From Nonomuraea angiospora (GTDB lineage: Bacteria; Actinomycetota; Actinomycetes; Streptosporangiales; Streptosporangiaceae): 64,000 nt of DNA. Shown piece by piece: positions 13,276-21,986 of the stretch (position 1 is its first letter; each line of letters opens with the position of its first letter). The notes below the pieces were generated by a model, which worked only from the letters and a program-made list of their open reading frames with translations, did no database searches and was not told the DNA's origin. The DNA lies in contig NZ_JADBEK010000001.1 of NCBI RefSeq assembly GCF_014873145.1, positions 6,262,001-6,326,000 on the forward strand, written 5' to 3'. Both the position numbers and the translations under genes were made by a program.

Positions 13276-13743
13276 TTACGGCTGGTACGGCGGCGCGACC
13301 CCCCAACCCCAGTGGGGCACGGGGGCCTCGAGCGGAGGCGTGGCGTCCGGCTGGGAGTTGTGCCTGGCCAGCCTGGTGCCCCATTCGATGTAGCCGGCGA
13401 ACGCCGCCCTGAACTCGGGGTCGTCAGGCAGTCCCACCTCATCGGCCGCGTCCATGAGGAGATTCACCCACCTGCGGCGCTGGGGCTCGGTGATGGCCTT
13501 GCCGAGGTGGTGGCGGAGCATGTTCGGGTAGCCGCCGCGCTCCTTGGTGTACCGGTCGGGGCCGCCGAAGACCTCGCTGAGCCACATCGCCACGTATGCG
13601 GGGTGATCGGGGTCCATGTGCGCGAACAGCGGACCGATCAGGTCGTCCTTGACGACCGTGCGGTAGAACGCTTCGGTCAGCCGCTCGAACGCCTCGGCGC
13701 CGCCGGCCCAGTCGTACAGCGTGGGCACTGATTCTTCAGTCAT
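13276..13743 (-). CDS. glbO: Group II truncated haemoglobin (GlbO-like)
   Basis: 155-residue 2-on-2 globin. It carries the group II hallmarks LYDWAGGAEAFERLTEAFY at the N-terminus, GGPDRYTKERGGYPNMLRHH containing the proximal-His region, and WGTRLARHNSQ near the end. In actinobacteria these haem proteins bind O2 and are linked to redox protection or association with the respiratory chain. A perfect 15-bp palindrome lies directly upstream of the ATG (13746-13760) and may be an operator. kdpD starts 9 bases downstream, so cotranscription is possible. Confidence 0.92.
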   Translation of the reverse strand: MTEESVPTLYDWAGGAEAFERLTEAFYRTVVKDDLIGPLFAHMDPDHPAYVAMWLSEVFGGPDRYTKERGGYPNMLRHHLGKAITEPQRRRWVNLLMDAADEVGLPDDPEFRAAFAGYIEWGTRLARHNSQPDATPPLEAPVPHWGWGVAPPYQP

Positions 13744-13745
13744 GT

Positions 13746-13760
13746 AATGATGTAATCATT
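13746..13760. promoter_or_regulatory. Palindrome in front of the globin gene
   Basis: Perfect inverted repeat AATGAT-GTA-ATCATT ending 3 bases before the globin start codon. Its AT-richness stands out in this GC-rich region. It could be an operator for a dimeric repressor or part of the leader. No matching regulator is encoded next to it. Confidence 0.4.
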
Positions 13761-13791
13761 CGCGGATGAAGGCGGCAAGATCGGAAAACGA

Positions 13792-13833
13792 CAAAGTCCC
13801 CGGTCTCCGGATCTCTCCGGTGACCAGGGACTC
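13792..13833 (-). terminator. Terminator after first initiator tRNA gene
   Basis: GC-rich imperfect hairpin with AGTCCC and AGGGACT ends just downstream (minus strand) of the tRNA at 13842. It is followed by TTTGTCGTTTTCC, consistent with factor-independent termination. Confidence 0.6.
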
Positions 13834-13841
13834 TGGCTTTG

Positions 13842-13915
13842 TAGCGGGGACAGGATTTGAACCTGCGACCTCTGGGTTATGAGCCCAGCGAGCTACCGAA
13901 CTGCTCCACCCCGCG
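13842..13915 (-). tRNA. Initiator tRNA-fMet (CAT), CCA not encoded
   Basis: 74-base cloverleaf. The acceptor 5' strand CGCGGGG leaves base 1 unpaired with T72, an initiator feature. The anticodon stem has three G:C pairs next to the loop (GGG-CTCATAA-CCC), another initiator hallmark; the anticodon is CAT. The T-stem contains one G-T pair (GCAGG/CCTGT). The base after the discriminator A is C but CCA is not completed (ACAAA), so CCA must be added enzymatically. Confidence 0.93.
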
Positions 13916-14143
13916 TCGGTGTCTCTGAGATAACTATACAGGGCCCGCGAGAGTGCTTTGACCGCCGCCGACCCGGAGTACGGTGAGGGCGCCTGAGAGG
14001 AAGGGGCGCGGGGGTCGGCGAAGGATCTCCGCCGAAGGGCGTCCCCGCAGCCGGGCGGCCCGAGCGACCGTCCGCCGGCGCGGCAGCGGTTGGACGGGGA
14101 ACACATCCCCGGCCGATTCGGCGCACCCCGCCACCGGGAAAAG

Positions 14144-14180
14144 CAAAAGCCCGGACTCCGTTTAAGGAGCCCGGGCTTCT
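14144..14180 (-). terminator. Terminator after second initiator tRNA gene
   Basis: Hairpin formed by AGCCCGG-ACTCC and GGAG-CCCGGGCT with a small loop, 5 bases beyond the encoded CCA of the tRNA. It is followed on the minus strand by TTTTGCTTTT. The remaining bases 13916-14143 between the two tRNA genes show nothing recognisable. Confidence 0.7.
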
Positions 14181-14184
14181 GGGC

Positions 14185-14261
14185 TGGTAGCGGGGGCAGG
14201 ATTTGAACCTGCGACCTCTGGGTTATGAGCCCAGCGAGCTACCGAACTGCTCCACCCCGCG
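14185..14261 (-). tRNA. Initiator tRNA-fMet (CAT), CCA encoded
   Basis: 77 bases including CCA. It is identical to the copy at 13842-13915 except for a Watson-Crick T-stem (GCAGG/CCTGC) and a D-arm change. It has the same initiator features: mispaired C1, three G:C pairs in the anticodon stem and a CAT anticodon. It is separated from the other copy by about 270 bases and has its own terminator, so the two are probably independent transcripts. Confidence 0.94.
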
Positions 14262-14319
14262 TCGCGTTGTTGCCTTTAAAGACTAGTGGGCGGCGAGGGG
14301 TGGGCGCAAACTGATTGAG

Positions 14320-17310
14320 CTAGGACGTGCCCGCCGCTTGCGATCCCGTAGGCGATGGCGAGCCCGAAGGCGTGGCCGGCGGCGAGCCTGACGGGGTCGC
14401 CGACGGGGTGGCGGATGGGGTGGCCGACGGGGTCGCCGAGGGCTTGGGCTGCTGGGCGTTGGCCCCCTCCAGCGCCTTCAGCGCCTCCTCCAGCCGCTTC
14501 TGCGCCTCGCCGTAGGCGTCCCAGTTGGGCGGACTGGACTGCAGGGCCTTCTGCGCGTCCTCGTACGCCTTCTTGGCGTTGGCGATCGCCGAGTTGATCG
14601 CCGTGTTGGCCTGGTTGGGGACGTTCTGCTCGGTGGGGGTGTTCGGCTGCTGTTGCTGGCCGCCGAAGACCTCCGCGAGCGCCTTCTCCAGGTCCGGCCC
14701 GACGCCGATCTTGTTGCCGTACGACACCAGGACCCGTTGCAGGATCGGGTACGGCTCCTGGCCCCCGCCCGCGGCCACCTGGACGTACACCGGCTCGACG
14801 TAGAGCAGTCCGCCCGCGTACGGCAGCGTCAGCAGGTTGCCGTACCGGAGCGACGAGCTACCCACGCCCATCACGTTGAGCTGACCGGCCAGGCGGCTCT
14901 GGAAGGCGTTCTGCACCTGCCCGGGGCCCGGGATGGGCGTGTTGGACGGCATGCGCAGGATGCGCAGCCGGCCGTAGCCGGAGCCGGCCGACGAGTCGAC
15001 CGCCATGAACGCCGACAGGTTGGCGCTCCCCTGCCGCGGCACGAACGTCGTCGTCAGCGAGAACGTCGGCGTGCCGCCCGGCATCGTGGTGGTCAGGTAG
15101 TAGGGCGGCTGCTTGATGTTCTTGTCGTTCTGCGTGGGGTCGCCCGGGACGTTCCAGAAGTCCTGGCCGCTGTAGAAGGCGGCGGGGTTGGTGATGTGGT
15201 AGCGCGACAGGGTGTAGCGCTGCACCTTGAACAGGTCTTCGGGGTAGCGGACATGGTTGCGCAGGTCGGCGCTCATCTCCGAGGCCGGGCGGATGATCCC
15301 CGGGAACGCCTTGCTCCAGGTCTTGAGCAGCGGGTCGTTGGTGTCCCAGCCGTAGAGCGTGACCGTGCCGTCGTAGGCGTCGACCGTGGCCTTGACGGAG
15401 TTGCGGATGTAGTTGATCTTGTCGCTCGGCTGCTGGGCGATCACGCGGCGGTCGGTGGACGCGTCGCGCGTCATGTCGCCGAGGCTCTCGCTCTGCGAGT
15501 ACGGGTAGTCGTTGGACGTCGTGTACCCGTCGAGGATCCAGGTGATGCGCCCGTCGACGATCGCCGGGTAGGGGTTGCCGTCGAGCGTGAGGAAGGGCGC
15601 GACCTTCTGGACCCTGTCGCGCGGGTTGCGCACGTACAGGATCTGGGAGTTGTCGTTGATGTCGCCCGACAGCAGGATGTTCGCCTCGCCGTATTTAGCG
15701 GCGTAGACGAGCCTGTTGATGAACGAGCCGACGCGGACGCCGCCCTTGCCGTCGTAGGTGTTGTTCGCCTGGCCCGTGCCGCCCGTCTGCGGGTAGTCGA
15801 GCTCCTGCGGGTTCTTCGGGTTGCCGCCCGCGATGACGTACTCCTCGGCGGACGGCTCCTCGCCGAAGTAGACGCGCGACTGGCGCAGCCCGGTGGTGTT
15901 CACCAGAGGGCCGGTGACCGGCATGTCCTTGGCGTCGTAGTTGGGCAGGCCGCCGCCGTCGACCTGGTTGCCCGGCGCGGCGACGAAGCCGTAGCCGTGG
16001 GTGTAGACCAGGGCCCGGTTGATCCAGTTGTTCTGGCCCTCGGGCGGACCGGTCATCTCGCGCACGCCGACGACATGGTCGACCAGCTTGCCGGTGCTGT
16101 CAGGGTAGCGGTCGACGTCGAGCGTGTCGCCGAAGTTGTAGAAACCGCGGATGCGCTGTGTCTGCTCGTACGTCGAGGACAGCAGCGCCGGGTCGAGCAG
16201 CCGGACGCCGGAGACGGAGGCGTCGCCCTCCTTCTGGACCTTGGACGGGTCGGACTCGGCGTTGTAGTTTTCGACCTCGGTCTTGTCCAGGTTGTACGCC
16301 TCGCGCGTGGCGTTGATGTTGCGCTGGATGTAGGCCGACTCCTTGCCCTGCTGGTTGGGCTTGACCTGGAACTGCTCGACCAGCGCCGGGTAGACGCCGC
16401 CGATCAGGATGGCCGAGAGCACGAGCAGGCCGGCCGAGACGCCGGGGAGCATGCCGCCGGGCCGGAAGATGCCGGCGAAGAACAGGGCGGCGCAGATCAG
16501 CGCGATGATCGCGAGGATGGTCTTGGCCGGCAGGACGGCGTTGACGTCGGTATAGGAGGCGCCGTGGACGAACCCGCGGTCGGAGAAGACCAGGCCGTAG
16601 CGGTCGTAGAAGTAGGCGACGGCCTTCAGCAGGACGAAGACGCCGAGCAGCACGGACAGGTGGATGCGGGCCGCCCTGGACGCGTGCACGCCCGGCGACT
16701 GCAGCCGGAACCCTCCGTACAGGTAGTGCGTGATCGCCGCCAGCACGATCGAGATGATCACGGCGGTGAACAGGAAGTTCAGCACCATCCGGATGAACGG
16801 ATAGTCGAACACGTAGAACGAGATGTCCTCCTTGAACAGCTCGTCCTGCTTGCCGAACGACTCGCCGTTGATGAACTTCAGCCACGTCTCCCACTGGCCG
16901 GCGAACGAGGAGCCGGAGAAGAGTGCGAACAGGCCCATGCCGACAATGAAGATCAGCTTGCGGTGGGGGTCGAGCGCCATGCGGTAGCGGTCGGCGCCGC
17001 TGCCCCCGCCGAACATCGCGGGCCCGAACATCGGCCGCGTCCGGAAGGCCAGCAGCATGTTGCCGCCCGCGATGCCGACCATCAGCAATGCCCCGACCAG
17101 GAACAGCACGATCTCGGTCAGCAGGACGCCGGAGAAGATCGTTGTGTAGTTGGCCGCGTCAAACCATAGATAGTCGGTATAAATTCCGGAAAATAGGAAA
17201 AATAGCGCCACGATCGCCACCAGAGCGATCGCCACAGGCAGAAGCAGTCTCGGACGGCGGGGCAAGCGCATCGCCCTACCGGCTCCTGGGGTCCGGAAGC
17301 TCAAGGCCAA
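14320..17310 (-). CDS. UPF0182 family large membrane protein
   Basis: 996-residue member of UPF0182, the counterpart of M. tuberculosis Rv3193c. The N-terminal third has about seven transmembrane segments, starting with LLLPVAIALVAIVALFFLF and the YTDYLWFDAANYTTIF motif typical of the family. A large, probably extracytoplasmic domain follows. The C-terminus has a coiled-coil-like Ala/Lys/Glu helix (about 890-955) and a low-complexity PSATPSATP tail encoded by 12-bp repeats (14340-14440). The biochemical role is unknown. The TTG start at 17310 with GAGGGG upstream is used; an ATG at 17271 is an alternative. The gene begins the block conserved with mycobacteria. Confidence 0.92.
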   Translation of the reverse strand: MALSFRTPGAGRAMRLPRRPRLLLPVAIALVAIVALFFLFSGIYTDYLWFDAANYTTIFSGVLLTEIVLFLVGALLMVGIAGGNMLLAFRTRPMFGPAMFGGGSGADRYRMALDPHRKLIFIVGMGLFALFSGSSFAGQWETWLKFINGESFGKQDELFKEDISFYVFDYPFIRMVLNFLFTAVIISIVLAAITHYLYGGFRLQSPGVHASRAARIHLSVLLGVFVLLKAVAYFYDRYGLVFSDRGFVHGASYTDVNAVLPAKTILAIIALICAALFFAGIFRPGGMLPGVSAGLLVLSAILIGGVYPALVEQFQVKPNQQGKESAYIQRNINATREAYNLDKTEVENYNAESDPSKVQKEGDASVSGVRLLDPALLSSTYEQTQRIRGFYNFGDTLDVDRYPDSTGKLVDHVVGVREMTGPPEGQNNWINRALVYTHGYGFVAAPGNQVDGGGLPNYDAKDMPVTGPLVNTTGLRQSRVYFGEEPSAEEYVIAGGNPKNPQELDYPQTGGTGQANNTYDGKGGVRVGSFINRLVYAAKYGEANILLSGDINDNSQILYVRNPRDRVQKVAPFLTLDGNPYPAIVDGRITWILDGYTTSNDYPYSQSESLGDMTRDASTDRRVIAQQPSDKINYIRNSVKATVDAYDGTVTLYGWDTNDPLLKTWSKAFPGIIRPASEMSADLRNHVRYPEDLFKVQRYTLSRYHITNPAAFYSGQDFWNVPGDPTQNDKNIKQPPYYLTTTMPGGTPTFSLTTTFVPRQGSANLSAFMAVDSSAGSGYGRLRILRMPSNTPIPGPGQVQNAFQSRLAGQLNVMGVGSSSLRYGNLLTLPYAGGLLYVEPVYVQVAAGGGQEPYPILQRVLVSYGNKIGVGPDLEKALAEVFGGQQQQPNTPTEQNVPNQANTAINSAIANAKKAYEDAQKALQSSPPNWDAYGEAQKRLEEALKALEGANAQQPKPSATPSATPSATPSATPSGSPPATPSGSPSPTGSQAAGTS

Positions 17311-17400
17311 CCCCTCGTCGTGATGAAGAAACGGTCCGTGTCTGGCAACCTACACCGCAGGGCCAGCCCTACGGCTAACGCACGGCGAGCTCCAGAAGTT

Positions 17401-18447
17401 TCATCCGGCCTCGCACGCGGGCACGTTGCCCTTGCCGGTGCGCAGCGCGTCGAGCGCCAGCACCGCGTCATGCAGCGTGTCGGCCCTGACCAGCCGGAGC
17501 CCGTCGGGCACGGCTTGCATGGCCTCGGCGCAGTTGTCGGCGGGCGTCAGGAAGACCGTCGCGCCGGAGTCTTTCGCGCCCACCATCTTCTGGGCGATGC
17601 CGCCGATCGCGCCGACCTCGCCCGACGGCTGGATCGTGCCGGTGCCGGCGATCCGCTTGCCGCCGGTGATCTCGCCGGGCGTCAGCTTGTCGACTATGCC
17701 GAGCGAGAACATCAGCCCCGCGCTCGGCCCGCCGACGTCGCCGACGTTGATGTCGACGTCGAACGGGAACTTGTACTTGGCCTGCATGACCACGCCCACG
17801 AGGGTCTGCCCCTTGGGGCCGGCCACGGTGGGCACGGTGACGTCGAGCTTCTGGCCTCCCCTGGTGACGGAGAAGGCCACGTTGTCGCCCGGTTTGTGCG
17901 CCTTGACCGCGTCACCCACGACGTCGACGTCCTTCGCGGGCTTGCCGTCCACGGAGTTGATCTCGTCGCCCTTCAGCAGCTTGCCGTCGGCGGGCCGGCC
18001 CTTTTCCGTGGAGACCACGGTCACGACCATGTTGAAGGGGATCTTGAGCTCGTTGAGGGCGGCGGCCCTGGCGGAGTCCTGGGAGTTGGTCATCTCGACC
18101 GTGTTCTCCTCCTCGACCTCCTTGGGGTCGCGGTTGGGAGCGAAGATGGTCTCCTGCGGGACCACCGCCACGGTCGGGTCGATCCAGCCGCGCAACGCCG
18201 TCAGCAGGTCGATCTGGGCGGCCGGGCCGCCTTGGTAGGCCACCGTGACCAGGCTCAGCGCGCCGCTGGTCGGGTATGTCTCCCGCCCCTTGATCGAGAT
18301 CACGGGCTTCTTGTCGACCTCGCCGATCGTGTTCTCGGTCGGGCCGGGGCTCAGCACGACGTACGGGACCGGACTGAACGCGCCCACCACGCCGAGCGCG
18401 AGCACGAGGAATCCCGCGAGCAGAAGGGTCAGGGCGCGTCGTGACAT
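17401..18447 (-). CDS. Lon-like serine protease with PDZ domain (YlbL/Rv3194c type)
   Basis: 348 residues from the ATG at 18447, which gives MSRRALTLLLAGFL, a typical signal anchor. The longer frame from 18489 would overlap moaE. The order is N-terminal membrane segment, a PDZ domain (LLKGDEINSVDGKPAKDVD), then a Lon-type S16 protease domain. The catalytic Ser is in DVGGPSAGLMFSL and the Lys in GIAQKMVGAK of the Ser-Lys dyad. Anchored outside the membrane, it probably processes membrane or secreted proteins. Substrates are unknown. It sits between UPF0182 and moaE, matching Rv3193c-Rv3194c. Confidence 0.92.
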   Translation of the reverse strand: MSRRALTLLLAGFLVLALGVVGAFSPVPYVVLSPGPTENTIGEVDKKPVISIKGRETYPTSGALSLVTVAYQGGPAAQIDLLTALRGWIDPTVAVVPQETIFAPNRDPKEVEEENTVEMTNSQDSARAAALNELKIPFNMVVTVVSTEKGRPADGKLLKGDEINSVDGKPAKDVDVVGDAVKAHKPGDNVAFSVTRGGQKLDVTVPTVAGPKGQTLVGVVMQAKYKFPFDVDINVGDVGGPSAGLMFSLGIVDKLTPGEITGGKRIAGTGTIQPSGEVGAIGGIAQKMVGAKDSGATVFLTPADNCAEAMQAVPDGLRLVRADTLHDAVLALDALRTGKGNVPACEAG

Positions 18448-18457
18448 GTCGATGAGC

Positions 18458-18883
18458 TTATTCGCCGGCGCCGACCCATTCGGTCTCACCGTCGGCGAAC
18501 ACCTGGTGTTTCCAGATGGGGACGTTTGCCTTGAGGTCGTCGATCAGCCGTCTCGAGGCCTTGAACGCCTCGTCCCTGTGGGGTGCGGCCACCGCGACGA
18601 TGACGGCCGCCTCGCCCAGCTCCAGGTCGCCCACGCGGTGGACGGCGGCCAGCGCCGTCACGGGGAAGTCGGCGGCCACCTTCTCGGCGACCTGCCGCAG
18701 CTCGGCCTCCGCCGAGGGGTGGGCCGAGTAGGAGAGCCTGGTCACCGGCTTTCCGTGGTCCTGCTCGCGCACGGTGCCCACGAAGACGGCGGTGCCGCCG
18801 GCGGCGTGGTCGCCCACGGCGGCCAGCACCTCGTCGGTGGAGAGCGGGGTATCACGAATGCCGAGCAAGCGGATGACGTCCAC
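18458..18883 (-). CDS. moaE: Molybdopterin synthase catalytic subunit MoaE
   Basis: 141-residue large subunit of molybdopterin synthase, which converts precursor Z (cPMP) to molybdopterin using thiocarboxylated MoaD. Family motifs are clear: AVFVGTVRE near the N-terminus, VHRVGDLELGEAAVIVAVAA, PHRDEAFKASRRLIDDLK and VPIWKHQ with the conserved Lys residues and the final W. No moaD is adjacent. moeZ, which can activate the sulfur carrier, lies about 43 kb away in this window. The protease gene starts 10 bases downstream. Confidence 0.95.
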   Translation of the reverse strand: MDVIRLLGIRDTPLSTDEVLAAVGDHAAGGTAVFVGTVREQDHGKPVTRLSYSAHPSAEAELRQVAEKVAADFPVTALAAVHRVGDLELGEAAVIVAVAAPHRDEAFKASRRLIDDLKANVPIWKHQVFADGETEWVGAGE

Positions 18884-18969
18884 GCAAAGAGCCTACCAAC
18901 AAGAAATCCGCCCGCTGGACTGCCGAAACGCCATCGTTCCTGGTCAAAGCCGGGTTGGCGGCGAATTTC

Positions 18970-20058
18970 TCAGGCGCGCCGCTTCTTGCGCACCTGGCGG
19001 ACGATCGCCGCGGTGCCGATGACGGCCACGGTGGCGCCGGCCGCGGTGAGCGTGGCCTCCTTGACGGGCAGGCGCCGGCCGACCACGGTCGTCCTGTTCT
19101 CGCGCAGCTCCAGGAGCTGCTCGAACGCGGCCTCGTTCGTCCACGAGGGCTTCCAGCCCGCCTCGCGCAGCGCCGTGCAGTCGACGACCCACGGGTAGAC
19201 GACGTAGTGCAGGTCGGTCGCCGGGGCCGGCGTGATGCCGAGCCGGTGGAGGCGCTGGGCCGTGCTGAACGTCAGCCCCGCGGGCAGCTCGAACCTGCGG
19301 ATGTTCGACAGCTCCTCGACCTGCTCCTGCTCCATCCATCCGTCGGAGCCGACGGCGACCACGCCCGTGACGGCGCCGCGGGCGGCCAGCTCCAGGGCGG
19401 AGACCAGGTCGTCGATGTGGCAGAACTGCCAGCGCGGGTTGCAGCCCTTGACCGTCAGGAGCCTCGGCGACTCGAAGTGACGGGTGATGACGGTGTCCGC
19501 TCCCGGGCCGACGACCGCGGCCGGGCGCAGCACGGTGACCTCCAGGCCGGGGTGGCTGCGCAGCGACCGGCGTACGAGGGACTCGATCTCCAGGTAGTCG
19601 CCCACGACGCCGGTGTCGGGCTCGGCCGCCACGGGGGCGTCCTCGGGCAGGGGCACCTCGTTGTCGGGCGCGGCGCCGTACACCATCGCGCTCGTGACCA
19701 GCACCACACGCCGCACGCGCGCCGCCGCGCTGGCCGTCAGCACCGTCTGGGCGGCCCGCAGGTTGTACGCCCGCCGCTCGGACGGGTCGGAGTCGACGGC
19801 GTAGTCACCGGCCAGGTGGACCAGGACGTCGATGTCGGAGATCCGGTTCGCCAAGAGCGGATCCCGTACGTCGATCACTCTCCACGTGGCTTCCCCAACA
19901 TCTCCGCGCTCCTCGTCAATGGCCACCACCCTGCGGAAATCCGCGGAGGATACGAGCCTCGCGAGCAGCTCTCGGCCTATGCCGGAGGCCGCTCCGGTGA
20001 CGGCGACTACGGGTTGGCTCGGGCGTTTCGAGGTAGGCACCAGGTCCTCACTTTGCAC
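18970..20058 (-). CDS. NAD-dependent epimerase/dehydratase (extended SDR) with C-terminal membrane anchor
   Basis: 362-residue Rossmann protein. The nucleotide-binding loop is VTGAASGIG, followed by IDVRDP and VLVHLAG. The active-site region is VLVTSAMVYGAAP; the usual YxxxK is not obvious after the Tyr, so catalysis may be atypical. A hydrophobic stretch near the C-terminus (TAAGATVAVIGTAAIV) followed by RQVRKKRRA predicts a tail anchor. It may act on a nucleotide sugar or lipid-linked substrate, but that is not shown. It is divergent from the downstream DUF2342 gene with about 65 bases between starts. Confidence 0.82.
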   Translation of the reverse strand: MQSEDLVPTSKRPSQPVVAVTGAASGIGRELLARLVSSADFRRVVAIDEERGDVGEATWRVIDVRDPLLANRISDIDVLVHLAGDYAVDSDPSERRAYNLRAAQTVLTASAAARVRRVVLVTSAMVYGAAPDNEVPLPEDAPVAAEPDTGVVGDYLEIESLVRRSLRSHPGLEVTVLRPAAVVGPGADTVITRHFESPRLLTVKGCNPRWQFCHIDDLVSALELAARGAVTGVVAVGSDGWMEQEQVEELSNIRRFELPAGLTFSTAQRLHRLGITPAPATDLHYVVYPWVVDCTALREAGWKPSWTNEAAFEQLLELRENRTTVVGRRLPVKEATLTAAGATVAVIGTAAIVRQVRKKRRA

Positions 20059-20122
20059 TGATCCGCCGTAGGACGACTAACGTGGCGGATGTGGACTCCT
20101 CCATCCTGCACGAGGTAGAGCG

Positions 20123-21397
20123 GTGACTGACCTGCCAGGTCGCGAAAACGACCCTAACGAGAACCCGTTCGCCATGTTCGGCAACCCTGAGCAGATGGCT
20201 CAGGCGATGCGCCAGTTCGCCGACATGCTGTCGGCACCGCAGGGCTCAGGCCCTGTCAACTGGGACATGGCGAAGAACATCGCCCGGCACGCCGTGGTCG
20301 CCCAAGGCGATCCGAGCGTCATGGAAGGCGAGCGCCGTCAGATCGTCGACGCGCTGAGCCTGGCCGACCTGTGGCTTAACGAGGCGACGACGCTGCCCAG
20401 CGGCGTGTCCAACCCGCGGGCCTGGAGCCGGTCCGAGTGGATCGAGAACACCGTCCCGGTCTGGCGCAAGCTCTGCGAGCCGATCGCGGAGCGCATGGTC
20501 GAGACCATGGGCGGCGCGCTCGGCGGATCCGGGCTGCCTCCCGAGGCCCAGCAGATGGCCGGCCCGCTGCTCGGCATGCTCAAGCAGATGGGCGGCATGA
20601 TGGTCGGCCAGCAGATCGGGCAGGCGCTCGGCTCGCTGGCCCGCGAGGTGGTCGGCACCACCGACATCGGCCTGCCGCTGTCCGACACGGCCGCGCTGCT
20701 GCCGGGGGGCATCGCCTCCTTCAGCGAGGGCCTGGAGATCCCGTCCGACGAGATCAGGCTCTACCTGGCGCTGCGCGAGGCCGCGCACCACCGGCTGTTC
20801 CAGCACGTCCCGTGGCTGCGCTCCCACCTGCTGGGCGCGGTCGAGGAATACGCCAAGGGCATCACGGTCGACACCTCGGCGCTCGAAGAGCAGATCCGCG
20901 GGCTCGACATCAACAATCCTGAGGCGATCCAGGAGGCGCTGAGCGGGGGCAACCTGCTCAAGCCCGAGGAGACCGAGCGGCAGAAGGCCGCTCTGGCGCG
21001 GCTGGAGACGATGCTCGCCCTGGTCGAGGGGTGGGTGGCCACCGTGGTCGACCGGGCCGCCGAGGGCAAGCTGCCCTCCGCCGTGGCGCTGGCGGAGACC
21101 GTACGCCGGCGGCGCGCGACCGGTGGGCCCGCGGAGCTGACGTTCGGCACGCTGGTGGGGCTGGAGCTGCGGCCCCGGCGGCTGCGTGAGGCGGCGGCGC
21201 TGTGGCGCGCGCTGGAGAGCGAGCGCGGGATCGAGGGGCGCGACGCGCTGTGGGGCCACCCCGATCTCATGCCGACGGCCGACGACCTCGACGATCCCGA
21301 CGCGTTCGTACGCGGTGAGGCCGCCTGGGACATCTCCCAGCTGGAGGCCAAGCCGGAGGACAAGGACGACGAGGACGACAAGGGCGACGAGAGTTGA
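20123..21397 (+). CDS. DUF2342 zinc-dependent metalloprotease-like protein
   Basis: 424-residue homologue of M. tuberculosis Rv3195, in the group annotated as zinc-dependent metalloprotease or F420-biosynthesis-associated protein. The N-terminus is Asn/Met-rich with MAQAMRQFADMLSAPQG. The central motif EAAHHRLFQHVPWLRSHL supplies His/Glu residues that could bind a metal. The C-terminal 25 residues are highly acidic (DKDDEDDKGDES). The GTG start follows CGAGG by about 8 bases. Its stop is overlapped by the TTG start of the Nudix gene. Peptidase activity is a family-level annotation that I cannot verify. Confidence 0.88.
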   Translation: MTDLPGRENDPNENPFAMFGNPEQMAQAMRQFADMLSAPQGSGPVNWDMAKNIARHAVVAQGDPSVMEGERRQIVDALSLADLWLNEATTLPSGVSNPRAWSRSEWIENTVPVWRKLCEPIAERMVETMGGALGGSGLPPEAQQMAGPLLGMLKQMGGMMVGQQIGQALGSLAREVVGTTDIGLPLSDTAALLPGGIASFSEGLEIPSDEIRLYLALREAAHHRLFQHVPWLRSHLLGAVEEYAKGITVDTSALEEQIRGLDINNPEAIQEALSGGNLLKPEETERQKAALARLETMLALVEGWVATVVDRAAEGKLPSAVALAETVRRRRATGGPAELTFGTLVGLELRPRRLREAAALWRALESERGIEGRDALWGHPDLMPTADDLDDPDAFVRGEAAWDISQLEAKPEDKDDEDDKGDES

Positions 21398-21954
21398 GCC
21401 TGCACGGCGACGCGGTGGCGGTGCTGTCCGCGTGGAGCGCGCCCACGCCCGAGGAAGAGGCGTTGCGCCTGGAGTTCCTGGAGCATTTGCGGGCGCATGA
21501 CGACGCGATGCTGCGGGAATGCGTACCGGGGCATCTGACGGCGACGACGGCGGTGCTGTCGCATGACGGCACGCAGGTGCTGCTCACGCTGCATCCGAAG
21601 GCCAAGATGTGGCTGCCCATGGGTGGCCACTGCGAGATTTCCGACATGTCGCTCGCGGAGGTTGCTCTGCGGGAAGCATGGGAGGAGTCGGGAATTTCCG
21701 GGCTTGAGCTGCTACCTGGGCCGCTCGCGGTCGACAGGCACGAGGTGTGGTGCCATCCCCCGCGCAGCTGGCATCTCGACGTCGAGTACGCGGCCGTGGC
21801 CCCGCCCGGCGCCGATGCCGTGATCAGCGAGGAGTCGCTCGACCTGCGCTGGTTCCCCGTGGACGCGATCCCCGAGCTGTCCGACGAGGCGACGCGGCGG
21901 TTGGCCGCACGCGGACGGGCGGCGCTTAGCTCGGGCACACGCGCGTTTGGCTAG
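21394..21954 (+). CDS. Nudix hydrolase
   Basis: 186-residue Nudix protein. The Nudix box is present in the variant form GGHCEISD...LREAWEESG (about residues 78-102), in which one residue is added relative to the canonical GX5EX7REUXEEXGU; related actinobacterial proteins share this GGHxE form. The substrate is a nucleoside diphosphate linked to another moiety, not predictable further. It starts at a TTG that overlaps the previous stop (TTGA), so it is translationally coupled to the DUF2342 gene. Confidence 0.88.
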   Translation: MSLHGDAVAVLSAWSAPTPEEEALRLEFLEHLRAHDDAMLRECVPGHLTATTAVLSHDGTQVLLTLHPKAKMWLPMGGHCEISDMSLAEVALREAWEESGISGLELLPGPLAVDRHEVWCHPPRSWHLDVEYAAVAPPGADAVISEESLDLRWFPVDAIPELSDEATRRLAARGRAALSSGTRAFG

Positions 21955-21986
21955 AGTCTTTTGCGTCGTTCCAAATAGGGGGCTGC

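Noticed and set aside
14653..17169. 838-codon plus-strand reading frame opposite the UPF0182 gene
   Set aside because: Val/Arg/Gln/His-rich composition, typical of the mirror frame of a high-GC gene; no ribosome site and no recognisable domain.
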